Positions 27,280-36,864 of a stretch of 64,000 bases of DNA are shown here, piece after piece. Every line of letters begins with the position of its first letter. Positions within the stretch are counted from its first letter, which is position 1. A program made the position numbers and the translations under genes. The DNA lies in NCBI RefSeq assembly GCF_963677315.1, contig NZ_OY781939.1, forward strand, positions 2,418,001 through 2,482,000. Direction: 5' to 3'. Below the pieces are notes generated by a model that saw only the letters and a program-made list of their open reading frames with translations, did not search any database and was not told where the DNA came from. Source of the stretch: an uncultured Sphaerochaeta sp. Lineage in GTDB: Bacteria; Spirochaetota; Spirochaetia; Sphaerochaetales; Sphaerochaetaceae.

Positions 27280-28110
27280 ATGAAAAAATCAATGACCTTT
27301 GGAAAAATCCTAGCATATATGCTCATGATTACCTTCACGTTGCTGACGGTGGTACCTCTTTTGTGGATGATTCTTAGCTCATTCAAACCGCACGCCTTGA
27401 TTGTTCGCCAGCCTTTGGCTCCACCGTTCACATTCTATACAGAGAATTTCATTCTTTCTTGGGTACAAGGCCACCTGGGAATTTATTTCCTCAACAGTAT
27501 TGTGTACTCCCTGAGCGCAACCTTTGTAACGGTGATGCTTGCTATGAGTAGCGGCTATGCGCTTTCAAAATTTCACTATCGCTCTGGCAAGGTTATCTAT
27601 GGGCTCTACACCCTTGGCTTGCTTATTACGGTACATTCAGTCATCGTCCCTCTCTTTATTATGGAAACCAAGTTGGGGATTTCCAATACACGGTTGGGAG
27701 TCATACTGCCTTATATTGCCTTTGGGCTTCCTTTTCAGGTTTTTCTTGCAACCACCTACGTGAAAGGTATCCCGGACTCAATGCAGGAGTCAGCCATCAT
27801 TGATGGGGCAACCTTCTTGGAAATTTTTGTGAAAATTATCATCCCCGTGGCGACACCTATTCTGTCGACCATGTTTATCTACACGTTTTTAGGAAACTGG
27901 AATGAATTCGTTCTGGTACTGACCCTTACCAGCGATATGCTGATCCGTTCCCTCCCTGTTGGAATCAATAGCTTTGCAGGGGGGATGAGTCGGGATTATG
28001 GGTTGCAATTTGCCGCGTTGGTTATTGGTACTGTACCTATGATCATCTTTTACATGATTTTCAAAGATAAGATTGCCCAGGGTTTCGCTGCTGGGTCCTT
28101 AAAGGAATAG
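27280..28110 (+). CDS. Sugar ABC transporter permease (MalG/UgpE type)
   Basis: A 276-residue partner permease. Family features are VPLLWMILSSFKPHALIVRQP near the N-terminus, six helices, and the EAA loop ESAIIDGATFLEIFVKIIIPVATPI. It starts 9 bases after the upstream permease stop (GGGGAGCAAC before ATG). Together the two permeases form the membrane channel for the sugar captured by the binding protein. Confidence 0.92.
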   Translation: MKKSMTFGKILAYMLMITFTLLTVVPLLWMILSSFKPHALIVRQPLAPPFTFYTENFILSWVQGHLGIYFLNSIVYSLSATFVTVMLAMSSGYALSKFHYRSGKVIYGLYTLGLLITVHSVIVPLFIMETKLGISNTRLGVILPYIAFGLPFQVFLATTYVKGIPDSMQESAIIDGATFLEIFVKIIIPVATPILSTMFIYTFLGNWNEFVLVLTLTSDMLIRSLPVGINSFAGGMSRDYGLQFAALVIGTVPMIIFYMIFKDKIAQGFAAGSLKE

Positions 28111-28120
28111 TGTTGTACGT

Positions 28121-29626
28121 ATGAATTATCAGAAATCTCTTCTTCCCTATCCATCAGACGGAATAATGCTCCTGAAAGGAAGCTTTGTTTTCTCGAAAGT
28201 TCTTACACTTGGATTTCAGGATTCTTGTTTCCCAGAGCATGCACAATTTCTGCAGGAATATTTGGAAACGGTCCTAGGGATGGAAATAATCCTTTCTGCT
28301 GGGTCGGATAATCCAGACTTGCTTATCACCAAGAGGAAAGAGCTACTTGGAGAGGAAGAATACGTTCTACAGGTAGAACCTCAGGGGTGTAGGTTGTCCT
28401 CTACTTCATGGAAGGGAATCTTCACTGGTCTCCAGACATTTATTCAACTGGTAAATTCCAATAGAACACTACAGTGCTGTAGGATTACTGATTCTCCAGC
28501 TCTCTCCTGGAGGGGCCTCATGTTGGATGTTGCCCGATCTTTTTGTCCACTGGAAGAGTTGCTGGGAATTATTGATGCCATGGCCCTGTATAAATTGAAT
28601 GTTCTACACTGGCATATAAGTGATGATCAAGGGTGGAGATTCCCTGTGGATGGCTATCCTGATTTGGTGAGTGAAGATCGGGGATACTATTCAAGAGACG
28701 ATATCAACTACGTCGTTTCGTATGCAGAGAAAAGAAATATCATGGTAGTTCCTGAGGTTGATATGCCAGGGCACATGCTTGCTGCCCTCAGTGCATATCC
28801 AAAGCTGAGTTGCACCGGGGGGCCTTTTGTAATTCCAACAGGAGAGGGAATATTTCAGGATATTCTTTGTGTAGGAAAGGCAGATACCATCGCTTTTGCA
28901 AGAAAGGTGGTGGACACACTCTGTTCACTTTTTCCTTCACCCTATATTCATCTAGGGGGGGATGAAATCCCATTGGATCGATGGGCAACCTGCCCTGATT
29001 GCCAACATCGTATGCAGGAATTGGGATATAAGGATGAGAAAGCATTGCTTGGGTGGTTCAGCAATGAGATTGCTGCCTATGCAAGGGAGAAAGGCAAATC
29101 CACAATCCTTTGGAGTGATTATGTTGATGCTTCGTATGATCCCTCAATAATTACACAAGTTTGGAATCCTCTTCTTGGCAAACATAAGAGAATCCATAGC
29201 AACCATCAGGTAATTAAGAGTGATTACTTCCATTCCTATCTTGATATGTCCTACGCTTTAGTCCCTCTCTCCAGAGTGTATCGATACGGCAAAAGTGTAC
29301 AGAAGGATAGGAAACAGAATACAAAGGTATTAGGTGCGGAATTGTTGCTCTGGACAGAGTACCTGAATACGCGGGGAAAGCGAGAATCTCACCTTTACCC
29401 GCGGCTTTTGGCGGGTGCAGAGTCATTCTGGACGAAAGATTCCAAGCTCAGCTATACCCGATTCAAACGAATTCTTACACATGACATACAGCTGGTCTCA
29501 GATAATCAGAACAACGTGAATAAACCCTCTATTTGGGATCCTCCACTTCTGGAGCAAATCAAGGCACGGAGAGCAAGAAAAAAACGGGTCACAGCAAACA
29601 GCAAGGAAGCTGGGATCTTGTTGTAG
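28121..29626 (+). CDS. GH20 beta-N-acetylhexosaminidase
   Basis: A 501-residue glycoside hydrolase of family 20. It has a small N-terminal alpha/beta domain (about 20-120) and then the catalytic barrel, with SWRGLMLDVARSF, LNVLHWHISDDQGWRFP, VPEVDMPGHMLA and the catalytic Asp-Glu pair in IHLGGDEIPLDRW. It removes terminal GlcNAc or GalNAc. There is no signal peptide, so it acts in the cytosol on oligosaccharides brought in by the preceding importer. It starts 10 bases after the permease stop and converges with the MocR regulator gene. Confidence 0.93.
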   Translation: MNYQKSLLPYPSDGIMLLKGSFVFSKVLTLGFQDSCFPEHAQFLQEYLETVLGMEIILSAGSDNPDLLITKRKELLGEEEYVLQVEPQGCRLSSTSWKGIFTGLQTFIQLVNSNRTLQCCRITDSPALSWRGLMLDVARSFCPLEELLGIIDAMALYKLNVLHWHISDDQGWRFPVDGYPDLVSEDRGYYSRDDINYVVSYAEKRNIMVVPEVDMPGHMLAALSAYPKLSCTGGPFVIPTGEGIFQDILCVGKADTIAFARKVVDTLCSLFPSPYIHLGGDEIPLDRWATCPDCQHRMQELGYKDEKALLGWFSNEIAAYAREKGKSTILWSDYVDASYDPSIITQVWNPLLGKHKRIHSNHQVIKSDYFHSYLDMSYALVPLSRVYRYGKSVQKDRKQNTKVLGAELLLWTEYLNTRGKRESHLYPRLLAGAESFWTKDSKLSYTRFKRILTHDIQLVSDNQNNVNKPSIWDPPLLEQIKARRARKKRVTANSKEAGILL

Positions 29627-29637
29627 TAGGGTGAATC

Positions 29638-31038
29638 TCAGTCACTCCATGCCTCCCTCAGAAGTGAAACCGCCTTTGGTATTTCCTCTAGGTCCAATGT
29701 TGCAAATCCCATCAAGAGCGTAGTCTGTTTTATCTGTAGAGGAGGCTCTGAATAGTAGCGGGTGATCCCATAGATTTTTACGTGATGGTTACCAGCCCTC
29801 TTCACCAGGGTATTTTCATCCATTCCATTGTGAACGTACAACAGTAGGTGCAATCCCGCTGAATCTCCGGCAATCTCTACATAGGGGAGGAGGCTGTTGA
29901 TACAGGAGACCAGAATCTCCCGCTTTTGACGATAAAGATTACGCATCCTGTTTAGGTGCCGTTCAAAATGTCCCTTTTCGAGAAATGCATGCAGGATCTT
30001 CTGTTCTATGATTGGAACAGGACAGTAGTAGAAGCTGAGATATGCTTCGTACCGCTCCATGAGTGCCTCAGGAAGAACCATGTAGCTGATTCTCAGGGCT
30101 GGGGAGAGTGATTTACTGAAAGCTCCTAGGTAGATGACCTTGCCTTGTCCATCGAGGCCTTGCAAGGAAGGGATTGGTTTTCCGCTATAGCGAAACTCAC
30201 TGTCATAATCATCTTCCAAGATATATCGTCCGGATTTTTCGTTTGCCCACTGCAAGAGTTGCAGTCGCCGTGTGACCGGCATGATACTACCGGTAGGGAA
30301 CTGATGGCTTGGTGTGATGGAGAGTACATCTGCTCCACTGGCATAGAGTGCTTCAGGAGCAACACCTTGTTCATCCAAAGGCAGTGAAACATATTGTACG
30401 CGATTGCTCTTGAACAACAATGTAAGTTTCTCATACCCGGGGTTCTCAATAGCATAGACAGTCTTTTCATCCAGGAGCTGGATGAGCAGTTGCATCAGGA
30501 ACTCCGTACCACTGCTGATGATGATTTGGTGTGCACCACAGTGAACCCCTCGGCTTGACTGCAGATAGTGGGTGATACTGGAACGCAGAGCAAACAAACC
30601 CTTTGGATCACTGATTGTGAGGAGTTCTGTATCACGTGAACTGATGATTTGGTTGCTCAACCTTCTCCAGAGTGAGAAGGGGAACCTCTTATGGTCTACT
30701 CCTTGATGGGAGAAGGCATATAGGTAGGAAGGAGTTTTCACTCTATCAACGTTAGGCGTACGCTCATCTGGCCCGAGAACGAGGATGCCACTGAGGTCGG
30801 CTACGTAGTAGCCACTCTTCTCCCTTGTCTGGAGATAGCCCTCGTCAACAAGTTGGTTATATGCTGCCTGCACTGTGTTGATGCTGCATTGGAGATTTTC
30901 TGCAAGCCTACGCTTGGAAGGGAGTTTGTCATCTCGGCTGAAGGTTCCCTTGATAAGCTCTTCCTTGAGGTATTGATAGAGCTGTTCTGTCAGTGTTTTA
31001 GGAGTATTGCTCTGTAGCTGTAAATTGATCTTGTACAT
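29638..31038 (-). CDS. pdxR: MocR/GntR-family regulator of vitamin B6 synthesis (PdxR type)
   Basis: A 466-residue MocR protein: an N-terminal GntR winged helix (about 10-75, KLPSKRRLAENLQCSINTVQAAYNQLV) and a C-terminal aminotransferase-like domain (about 110-460). The PLP-lysine region is YLGAFSKSLSPALRISY. It is transcribed divergently from pdxS-pdxT, as PdxR regulators are, and is expected to sense pyridoxal phosphate and activate or tune B6 synthesis. The 113-base divergent region holds candidate binding repeats. The assignment as PdxR rests on this context. Confidence 0.87.
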   Translation of the reverse strand: MYKINLQLQSNTPKTLTEQLYQYLKEELIKGTFSRDDKLPSKRRLAENLQCSINTVQAAYNQLVDEGYLQTREKSGYYVADLSGILVLGPDERTPNVDRVKTPSYLYAFSHQGVDHKRFPFSLWRRLSNQIISSRDTELLTISDPKGLFALRSSITHYLQSSRGVHCGAHQIIISSGTEFLMQLLIQLLDEKTVYAIENPGYEKLTLLFKSNRVQYVSLPLDEQGVAPEALYASGADVLSITPSHQFPTGSIMPVTRRLQLLQWANEKSGRYILEDDYDSEFRYSGKPIPSLQGLDGQGKVIYLGAFSKSLSPALRISYMVLPEALMERYEAYLSFYYCPVPIIEQKILHAFLEKGHFERHLNRMRNLYRQKREILVSCINSLLPYVEIAGDSAGLHLLLYVHNGMDENTLVKRAGNHHVKIYGITRYYSEPPLQIKQTTLLMGFATLDLEEIPKAVSLLREAWSD

Positions 31039-31151
31039 ATCCCTCCATAATCTGGTACCATTAAAAATTCATAAACTGGAACTTTTTATACTATCAGATA
31101 CCACCTATACTAGGGCAGAACAATGAATAGCACAATGGTAGGAGGTGCAAT
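31039..31151. promoter_or_regulatory. Divergent pdxR / pdxS control region
   Basis: The stretch holds a CTGGTACCATT and a CAGATACCACC element (two GxTACCA repeats about 40 bases apart). A TATACT hexamer lies at 31106-31111 with only a poor -35 at 17 bases. A weak -35 together with repeated elements fits an activator-dependent promoter controlled by the adjacent MocR protein. Confidence 0.45.
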
Positions 31152-32024
31152 ATGAGTGAACGAAATGTATTGAACAAGAATCTTGCTCAGATGCTCAAGG
31201 GAGGGGTAATCATGGACGTTACCTCTCCAGAACAAGCCCGGATAGCCGAGGATGCAGGAGCTTGTGCCGTGATGGCATTGGAGAGAATCCCTGCTGATAT
31301 TCGTGCAGCCGGGGGAGTCTCGCGTATGAGTGACCCAATCCTGATCCAAAAGATCCAGGAAGCGGTTTCCATCCCGGTTATGGCTAAGGTGCGCATAGGT
31401 CATATCGTTGAGGCACAGATTCTTGAAGCCTTGGAGATTGATTTTATTGATGAGAGTGAAGTCCTCTCCCCAGCCGATGACCTCTATCATATCGACAAAC
31501 AACAATTCTCCGTACCTTTTGTCTGTGGAGCACGTGACTTGGGTGAAGCTCTTCGTAGGATAAGCGAGGGTGCGAGTATGATCAGGACCAAGGGAGAACC
31601 TGGGACAGGGGATATTGTCCAGGCTGTTCGGCATATGCGCTTGATTCAGCAACAGATGAGGAAGGTCCAATCCATGCGCGAGGATGAGCTGTTTGAGGAA
31701 GCAAAACTTCTTCAGGTTCCCTACAATCTATTGCGTAGTGTGTTTGAGAGTGGAAAGCTTCCAGTGGTCAACTTTGCAGCCGGTGGGGTAGCTACTCCCT
31801 CTGATGCTGCACTAATGATGCAGCTTGGTGCAGAAGGAGTATTTGTGGGTTCGGGAATCTTCAAGTCTGGAGATCCAAAGAGACGGGCAAATGCCATTGT
31901 GAAGGCCGTTACGAATTATCAGGATCCCAAGATGTTGGCTGAGCTCTCAAAGAATCTGGGAGAAGCCATGATTGGTATCAATGAACAGGAAATTGCACTG
32001 CTTATGGCTGAGCGTGGCGTATGA
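31152..32024 (+). CDS. pdxS: Pyridoxal 5'-phosphate synthase, lyase subunit
   Basis: The 290-residue PdxS/SNZ protein builds pyridoxal phosphate from ribose 5-phosphate, glyceraldehyde 3-phosphate and ammonia. Highly conserved stretches are all present: [49 protein letters not shown] with the catalytic lysine, [12 protein letters not shown], and the C-terminal [18 protein letters not shown]. It assembles with PdxT into a 12+12 complex. The start follows GTAGGAGGTGCAAT. The stop overlaps the pdxT start by 4 bases. Confidence 0.97.
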   Translation: MSERNVLNKNLAQMLKGGVIMDVTSPEQARIAEDAGACAVMALERIPADIRAAGGVSRMSDPILIQKIQEAVSIPVMAKVRIGHIVEAQILEALEIDFIDESEVLSPADDLYHIDKQQFSVPFVCGARDLGEALRRISEGASMIRTKGEPGTGDIVQAVRHMRLIQQQMRKVQSMREDELFEEAKLLQVPYNLLRSVFESGKLPVVNFAAGGVATPSDAALMMQLGAEGVFVGSGIFKSGDPKRRANAIVKAVTNYQDPKMLAELSKNLGEAMIGINEQEIALLMAERGV

Positions 32025-32593
32025 GAGTAGGTGTCTTAGCACTGCAAGGAGGATTTGCAGTGCATGTTCACGCTTTGAACAAGCTGGGGATCCCTTCCCT
32101 TGAAATCCGTAGCCCTCAGGATGTTCAAACTTCGCTTGATGCCTTGATCCTGCCTGGTGGGGAGAGCACAGTCATGGGTAGACTGATCAGGGAGCTTGAC
32201 CTCTATTACCCCCTATTGGATTTGATCGCTCAGGGATTGCCGGTATGGGGGACCTGTGCCGGCATGATACTGCTTGCGAGTGAATTGGAAGGAGGGGCAG
32301 ATACCCATCTAGCGCTCATGCCCATCACGGTCCAGAGAAATGCATTCGGTCGGCAGCTTGGGAGTTTTTCCTCCCTTGGCATGTTTGAGGGTATTGGCGA
32401 AATACCCATGACGTTTATCCGAGCCCCAGTTATTCTGAAGGCAGACAAGAATGTACACAAGTTAGCAGAGTATGATGGCTTCAGCGTTGCAGCAAGATAT
32501 GATACGATGCTGGTGACTGCCTTTCATCCGGAGTTGACGAATGATACTCGGGTCCTCCAGTATTTTCTGGGGATGACAGGCTGCAGACACTAA
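32021..32593 (+). CDS. pdxT: Pyridoxal 5'-phosphate synthase, glutaminase subunit
   Basis: The 190-residue class I glutamine amidotransferase PdxT/SNO supplies ammonia to PdxS. It has [13 protein letters not shown] at the N-terminus, [14 protein letters not shown], the nucleophile cysteine in [12 protein letters not shown], and [10 protein letters not shown] carrying the histidine and glutamate of the catalytic triad. Its start overlaps the pdxS stop (ATGA). Confidence 0.96.
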   Translation: MRVGVLALQGGFAVHVHALNKLGIPSLEIRSPQDVQTSLDALILPGGESTVMGRLIRELDLYYPLLDLIAQGLPVWGTCAGMILLASELEGGADTHLALMPITVQRNAFGRQLGSFSSLGMFEGIGEIPMTFIRAPVILKADKNVHKLAEYDGFSVAARYDTMLVTAFHPELTNDTRVLQYFLGMTGCRH

Positions 32594-32620
32594 TGGTTGA
32601 TCATCGAGGGGGTAGGTTGC

Positions 32621-34534
32621 ATGGAACTTGTAATGATGGAGTTGTTCTTGCTTATTGTAGTTGTTTCCATCGTAGTTAACCAGAAAGGCACCTCTTCACT
32701 GTTCAATTACCAAGATGTGGAGGTTGTTAGTGTAGCAAGTGCTTACATTGGGTATTTGGCTCTTGCAGTGCTCAGCCATGTGCATATACGTGGTCTTTTC
32801 CCATTTTCTCCAGCCATTGCGCGTTTGGTAACAATTCTCCATATTGTTTCTATTCCACTGTTGATATTCGTTTGGATGAACAGTATTGAGAAACGGCTTC
32901 TTTCAAAAAGAAGCTATTCATTGTTCTCTTGGGTACAGGGGGCGTTGCTTGTGCTTTTCTCAGTTGCGTCCTTTGTTGACTTAATGCTTAACCGACTCTA
33001 TGTATTTTCTTGGGAGCAGATGATTCGTGGCGGATGGGGAATTCCTCTCATGCTTGGTCTGAGTACCTTTTTTGTGTTTGTGGAGCTTGGTACTGCATTG
33101 GTCAAGTGGAAGTTGATCGAGTGGCATGAACGGGCCATTATGGTACTCACTGCACTGTTCCTGTTGTTCTCTTTGATTTTGTTTGAGACATTCAGACAAC
33201 CCTATATGCTCTCCCTCAGCAGTGCCTTCATGTTGTTGCTCAGCTTTCTCTCTTGGCAGAGGAAGGAGTTGTTGTTGGATTGGTTGACCAGGATCCCAAA
33301 CAATCAAGCATTTCAGGGAGCTCTCAAACATGCCATTGATAGCAACAGCCACAAGACCATCCTTTTGTTGGATATCGAGAACTTTCGCCTGCTCAACGAA
33401 CGTTATGGAGAGGATGGTGGCGATGCAATCCTGTCCTCCTTTGCTGATTTCCTGAAAACCACCTATGAGCAAGCTGGTGTGTTCCGTATTGGGGGAAACA
33501 GGTTTGTTCTGATGTTTCCTTTGTTGACACATAATGAGTTAGTCAGGGAAGTTAATATAATCAAGGAGAAGACTGCAAAGGGGTGTTCCATTGGGGAGAT
33601 GCAAGTCTCTTTTCATGTGAATATCGCGATTGTGGAAATTCCCTTGCAGAAGAATACGGTTGATGAGGTTCTTGATTCTCTCTCCTTTACCATGACAGAG
33701 GTCAAGGAAAAGCGGAGGCAGCCGGTCATCATCTTCAACCAGAAGCTCACCGGGGTACGCCAGAGAAGACTCGATATCCTCTCGATTCTAAGAAAAGCTT
33801 TGATGGAGCAAGACATGATACAGGTCTACTTCCAGCCAATCATGGATGTAGATGACAACAAACCAGTTGCTGCAGAAGCCTTGATGCGGCTGCAGGATGA
33901 ACGGATGGGGATTATTTCACCCGGGGAGTTCATTCCCCTTGCTGAACAAGCCGGTCTGATTAGCATGTATACGGAGATCATGCTGCAGAAAGTATGTGCC
34001 TTCCTTATAGAACATCCCAGTATCCAGGAGCGATTGAGCCATGTTTCAATCAACATCGTTGCTGAGGATCTTGCAGTAGGAGATATTGCTTGTAAGTTGC
34101 TGGATATTTTAAGCCAGAAGGGAATTGATGCAAAGAAGATAGGGTTTGAAGTAACAGAGTCCATGGTGCTTTCAAGCAATCCGATTGTGGCTAAGTCATG
34201 GCAAGCACTACAAGACATGGGTGTCCGATTTTTCCTGGATGATTTTGGAACCGGCTATGCCAACCTTGAGTCATTGGTCAACCTCCCCTTTGATGTGGTG
34301 AAGATTGACCGAAGTGTCGTATCGAATACCACAAACAGCTATGAGTTGCTTTCCCTTATCGCAGGAATGCTGCAACGTCTCGGAAAAGAAGTCATTGCTG
34401 AAGGAGTAGAGACCCTCGAACAGCTGGAGATGGTGAAAAGCAACAGAATCTCCTATGTACAAGGGTACCATTTCTCAAGACCACTTCCTCCAGGGGAGTT
34501 CCTCTCCTGGTTGGAGGCAAGCTCAGCTGACTAG
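32621..34534 (+). CDS. Membrane protein with degenerate GGDEF and intact EAL domain
   Basis: About 637 residues: seven or so helices in the first about 210, then a GGDEF domain whose signature reads GGNRF (about 290), so cyclase activity is doubtful. An EAL domain follows with EALMRL (about 419), DDFGTGYANLES and IAEGVET, so c-di-GMP phosphodiesterase activity is likely. The frame opens at TTG 32597, but ATG 32621 behind GAGGGGGTAGG is the better start. It follows pdxT by 27 bases and may be read through with it. The stop overlaps the arsC stop on the other strand (CTAG). Confidence 0.87.
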   Translation: MELVMMELFLLIVVVSIVVNQKGTSSLFNYQDVEVVSVASAYIGYLALAVLSHVHIRGLFPFSPAIARLVTILHIVSIPLLIFVWMNSIEKRLLSKRSYSLFSWVQGALLVLFSVASFVDLMLNRLYVFSWEQMIRGGWGIPLMLGLSTFFVFVELGTALVKWKLIEWHERAIMVLTALFLLFSLILFETFRQPYMLSLSSAFMLLLSFLSWQRKELLLDWLTRIPNNQAFQGALKHAIDSNSHKTILLLDIENFRLLNERYGEDGGDAILSSFADFLKTTYEQAGVFRIGGNRFVLMFPLLTHNELVREVNIIKEKTAKGCSIGEMQVSFHVNIAIVEIPLQKNTVDEVLDSLSFTMTEVKEKRRQPVIIFNQKLTGVRQRRLDILSILRKALMEQDMIQVYFQPIMDVDDNKPVAAEALMRLQDERMGIISPGEFIPLAEQAGLISMYTEIMLQKVCAFLIEHPSIQERLSHVSINIVAEDLAVGDIACKLLDILSQKGIDAKKIGFEVTESMVLSSNPIVAKSWQALQDMGVRFFLDDFGTGYANLESLVNLPFDVVKIDRSVVSNTTNSYELLSLIAGMLQRLGKEVIAEGVETLEQLEMVKSNRISYVQGYHFSRPLPPGEFLSWLEASSAD

Positions 34535-34956
34535 CAGGAAGCGAGCCAGTCGGTGATGCGGGTGTGGATTGCATCGCGGATTGGCCTGATCCCTTCCAGT
34601 TTTTCCTCATCACTACCGGTTATGGCACTTGGGTCGGGGAACCCCCAATGCATGCGTTCACTCTTGCCTGGGAACATGGGACAGCGTTCAGCGTTGCTCT
34701 CATCACAGACTGTCACTACATAGTCGAATGCTTCATCTCTGTCGATATACTCCTGGGCAGGTTTCGCATAATGGCCTTCCATGGAGATACCAATCTCTTC
34801 CATGGCCTGAACAACCAAGGGGTTCAGTTTTCCGGCTTCTATCCCGCTGCTATGTGCCTCAAAGCGGTCACTCGCATAGTGTTTTACGAAAGCCTCACAC
34901 ATCTGACTTCTTGCTGAGTTATGGATACAGACAAACATGATTCGTTCTTTAGCCAT
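34531..34956 (-). CDS. arsC: Arsenate reductase (thioredoxin-type ArsC, low-Mr phosphatase fold)
   Basis: A 141-residue protein with the P-loop CIHNSARSQM after the N-terminal strand (MFVCIHN). The later cysteine motif is TVCDESNAERCPMFPG and the aspartate is in HWGFPDPSA. It reduces arsenate to arsenite with thioredoxin. The frame is open further upstream to 35037, but ATG 34956 is preceded by AGGAAAGGAATAACCAAC and fits the family. It follows arsR by 5 bases on the same strand. Confidence 0.92.
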   Translation of the reverse strand: MAKERIMFVCIHNSARSQMCEAFVKHYASDRFEAHSSGIEAGKLNPLVVQAMEEIGISMEGHYAKPAQEYIDRDEAFDYVVTVCDESNAERCPMFPGKSERMHWGFPDPSAITGSDEEKLEGIRPIRDAIHTRITDWLASC

Positions 34957-34961
34957 GTTGG

Positions 34962-35261
34962 TTATTCCTTTCCTATATTTGGTGGTTTGATTGAGCAGTG
35001 CATCATCTCCAGAGCGCAAGGCATGGTCAATATGCAATTGACCCTGGTTCCTTCTCTTTTCATGTCGATGATTCCCACTTGCTTTAATGCTGAGAGGTGT
35101 TTTGAAGTAACTGATTTGTGCATGCCAAGTAGTTCCGCAAGTTCACAGACACAGTAGGAGCGAGAAAAGAGCGCCTCAATAATAGCAAGCCGCATGGGGT
35201 GCCCAAGCGTCTTGAAACGTTTTGCAGTATCTTCAAACTGTGCAGCATCATATTCGTTCAT
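34962..35261 (-). CDS. arsR: ArsR-family arsenic-responsive repressor
   Basis: About 99 residues from the chosen ATG at 35261 (MNEYDAAQ). The winged helix contains FKTLGHPMRLAIIEALF, then RSYCVCELAELLGMHKSVTSKHLSALKQVGIIDMKREG. The CVC pair in CVCEL is the classical metalloid-sensing position. C-terminal MPCALEMMHC adds two further cysteines. Upstream in-frame starts exist up to 35357, but they overlap the divergent promoter. It is read toward arsC; the divergent thioredoxin-like and ArsP genes share its control region. Confidence 0.88.
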   Translation of the reverse strand: MNEYDAAQFEDTAKRFKTLGHPMRLAIIEALFSRSYCVCELAELLGMHKSVTSKHLSALKQVGIIDMKREGTRVNCILTMPCALEMMHCSIKPPNIGKE

Positions 35262-35281
35262 GATTGCAATGTTGCAAAAAA

Positions 35282-35340
35282 TGGAAACTTTGTCAATGAA
35301 TCCAGTTGACATTGCAATAATAGTTTCCAATAATGGAAAC
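35282..35340 (+). promoter_or_regulatory. ars promoter with overlapping operator
   Basis: TTGACA (35306-35311), exactly 17 bases, then AATAAT (35329-35334) form a near-consensus promoter for the thioredoxin-like/arsP genes. An inverted repeat GTTTCCA-ATAA-TGGAAAC (35323-35340) covers the -10. A third TGGAAAC half-site lies at 35282-35288 toward arsR. This layout fits repression by ArsR. Confidence 0.75.
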
Positions 35341-35355
35341 ATAGGAGATACACAC

Positions 35356-35595
35356 ATGATTATTCAGATACTCGGGACAGGATGTCCCAAATGCAAGACA
35401 TTGGAAGCAAATGCTGTCAAAGCAGTCGAAGAGGGAAACATCGCTGCAACAATCGTGAAGGTTACTGACCTCGACGAAATCATGGATATGGGTGTCATGA
35501 TGACCCCCGCCCTCGCAATTGATGGCGATGTGAAAAGCATGGGAAAGGTGCTGAACAAAGATCAGGTGCTTTCATTGATCAAGGAGAGCTTGTAA
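35356..35595 (+). CDS. Thioredoxin-like small redox protein
   Basis: A 79-residue protein beginning MIIQILGTGCPKCKTLEANA. The CPKC redox pair sits after the first strand, as in the thioredoxin-like 'redox-active disulfide protein 2' group, and TPALAIDG holds the cis-proline. Small proteins like this are commonly encoded beside ArsP-type permeases and may pass electrons or metalloid to them. ATG follows AGGAGATACACAC; an upstream open frame to 35194 overlaps arsR and is not used. Confidence 0.9.
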   Translation: MIIQILGTGCPKCKTLEANAVKAVEEGNIAATIVKVTDLDEIMDMGVMMTPALAIDGDVKSMGKVLNKDQVLSLIKESL

Positions 35596-35626
35596 TGCGG
35601 TTTCTTGCTACCAAGGAGGTGCTCCA

Positions 35627-36811
35627 ATGGCGATGAAGCAACTTACTCCTAACAAGAAACTTATGATTATAGCTGGGATTTTCATGGCAATCTTTCTTAC
35701 TCCCTTCACCCATCCGCGTGTAGTGGGGGCAATCCAGGAAGCGTTCCTCATGCTCTCTGATTATGCACATGAGCATGTACTGCTCTGTGTGGTTCCGGCA
35801 ATGTTCATTGCAGGGGCGGTTGTGGTATTTCTCAACCAACAGGCAGTAATGAAATATCTCGGTCCTAAGGCAAAGAAACTGGTGGCGTATTCAGTTGCTT
35901 CTGTCTCAGGGGCGATCCTGGCAGTGTGTTCCTGTACGGTATTGCCTCTTTTCAAGGGTATCTACAAGAAGGGTGCAGGACTTGGTCCTGCAGTATCCTT
36001 CCTCTATAGTGGCCCCTCGATCAATATTTTGGCGATTATCCTCTCCTACAAGGTCTTTGGATGGAAGATGGGATTGACCAGAATGATTGTAGCCATCGTC
36101 TTTGCCTTCGTGATCGGATTGCTCATGCATATGATCTTCCGCAAGGAGGACGAGAAACGTCTTGCTGACGAGCGCCTGTTCAAGGATATGGGGGGCCCTG
36201 ATGCACGTTCCCTTCCCCAGATGACTCTCTACATGGTTTCCATGATCGGTATCCTGGTCTTTCTGAACTGGGCACCAAGCCAGGGTTCAAGTACCCTTTG
36301 GGATTTCATCTATGAGTCCAAGTATTGGATTACCGGGGTGTTTGCCTTGATGTTGGCATACTCCCTGATCAGATGGTTCACCAAGGATGAGATGAAAGAG
36401 TGGGGCGGAGCAACCAGGGACTTCGCACTTCAGATTCTTCCCTTGCTTTTTGGTGGCGTGTTGGTTGCAGGATTCCTGCTGGGAAGACCTGGCCAGGAAG
36501 CACTCATACCAACGGCATGGGTTGCATCATTGGTAGGAGGGAATTCTCTCTTTGCTAACTTCTTTGCAGCCATTTCAGGGGCATTCATGTACTTTGCAAC
36601 CCTCACTGAGATTCCCATTGTACAAGGATTATTGGGAGCAGGAATGGGCCAAGGGCCCGCTTTGGCTTTATTGCTTGCCGGTCCTAGTCTCTCCCTTCCA
36701 TCCATGCTGGTGATCGGCGGTGAACTGGGCTTTAAGAAGACTGCGGTCTACATTGCTCTGGTGGTGTTCTTTTCTACCATAGCAGGATTTGTCTTTGGTA
36801 TGGTAGCTTAG
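35627..36811 (+). CDS. arsP: ArsP-type permease (organoarsenical efflux family)
   Basis: A 394-residue membrane protein with about ten helices, of the ArsP/DUF318 permease family. The conserved AVCSCTVLPLF motif is at about residue 105, the expected cysteines for trivalent arsenic binding, followed by GPSINILAI. A second repeat-like GPSLSLPS occurs near the C-terminus. The family exports trivalent methylated arsenicals, but related members exist whose substrate is unknown. It follows the redox protein by 31 bases behind AAGGAGGTGCTCC. Context with arsR and arsC supports a metalloid role. Confidence 0.85.
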   Translation: MAMKQLTPNKKLMIIAGIFMAIFLTPFTHPRVVGAIQEAFLMLSDYAHEHVLLCVVPAMFIAGAVVVFLNQQAVMKYLGPKAKKLVAYSVASVSGAILAVCSCTVLPLFKGIYKKGAGLGPAVSFLYSGPSINILAIILSYKVFGWKMGLTRMIVAIVFAFVIGLLMHMIFRKEDEKRLADERLFKDMGGPDARSLPQMTLYMVSMIGILVFLNWAPSQGSSTLWDFIYESKYWITGVFALMLAYSLIRWFTKDEMKEWGGATRDFALQILPLLFGGVLVAGFLLGRPGQEALIPTAWVASLVGGNSLFANFFAAISGAFMYFATLTEIPIVQGLLGAGMGQGPALALLLAGPSLSLPSMLVIGGELGFKKTAVYIALVVFFSTIAGFVFGMVA

Positions 36812-36830
36812 TATCCCCTCAGGATTCAGT

Positions 36831-36864
36831 ACGGGAGTTGTTGTAAATCTACGGCAACTCCCGT
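36831..36864 (+). terminator. Stem-loop downstream of the arsP gene
   Basis: ACGGGAGTTG (36831-36840) pairs perfectly with CAACTCCCGT (36855-36864) across a 14-base loop, 20 bases after the arsP stop. The following TATCTATA is only weakly T-rich, so termination is likely but not certain. Confidence 0.6.

Noticed and set aside
32981..33532. 183-codon minus-strand frame opposite the GGDEF-EAL gene
   Set aside because: Low-complexity glutamine-rich antisense translation; the plus strand encodes a recognisable protein.
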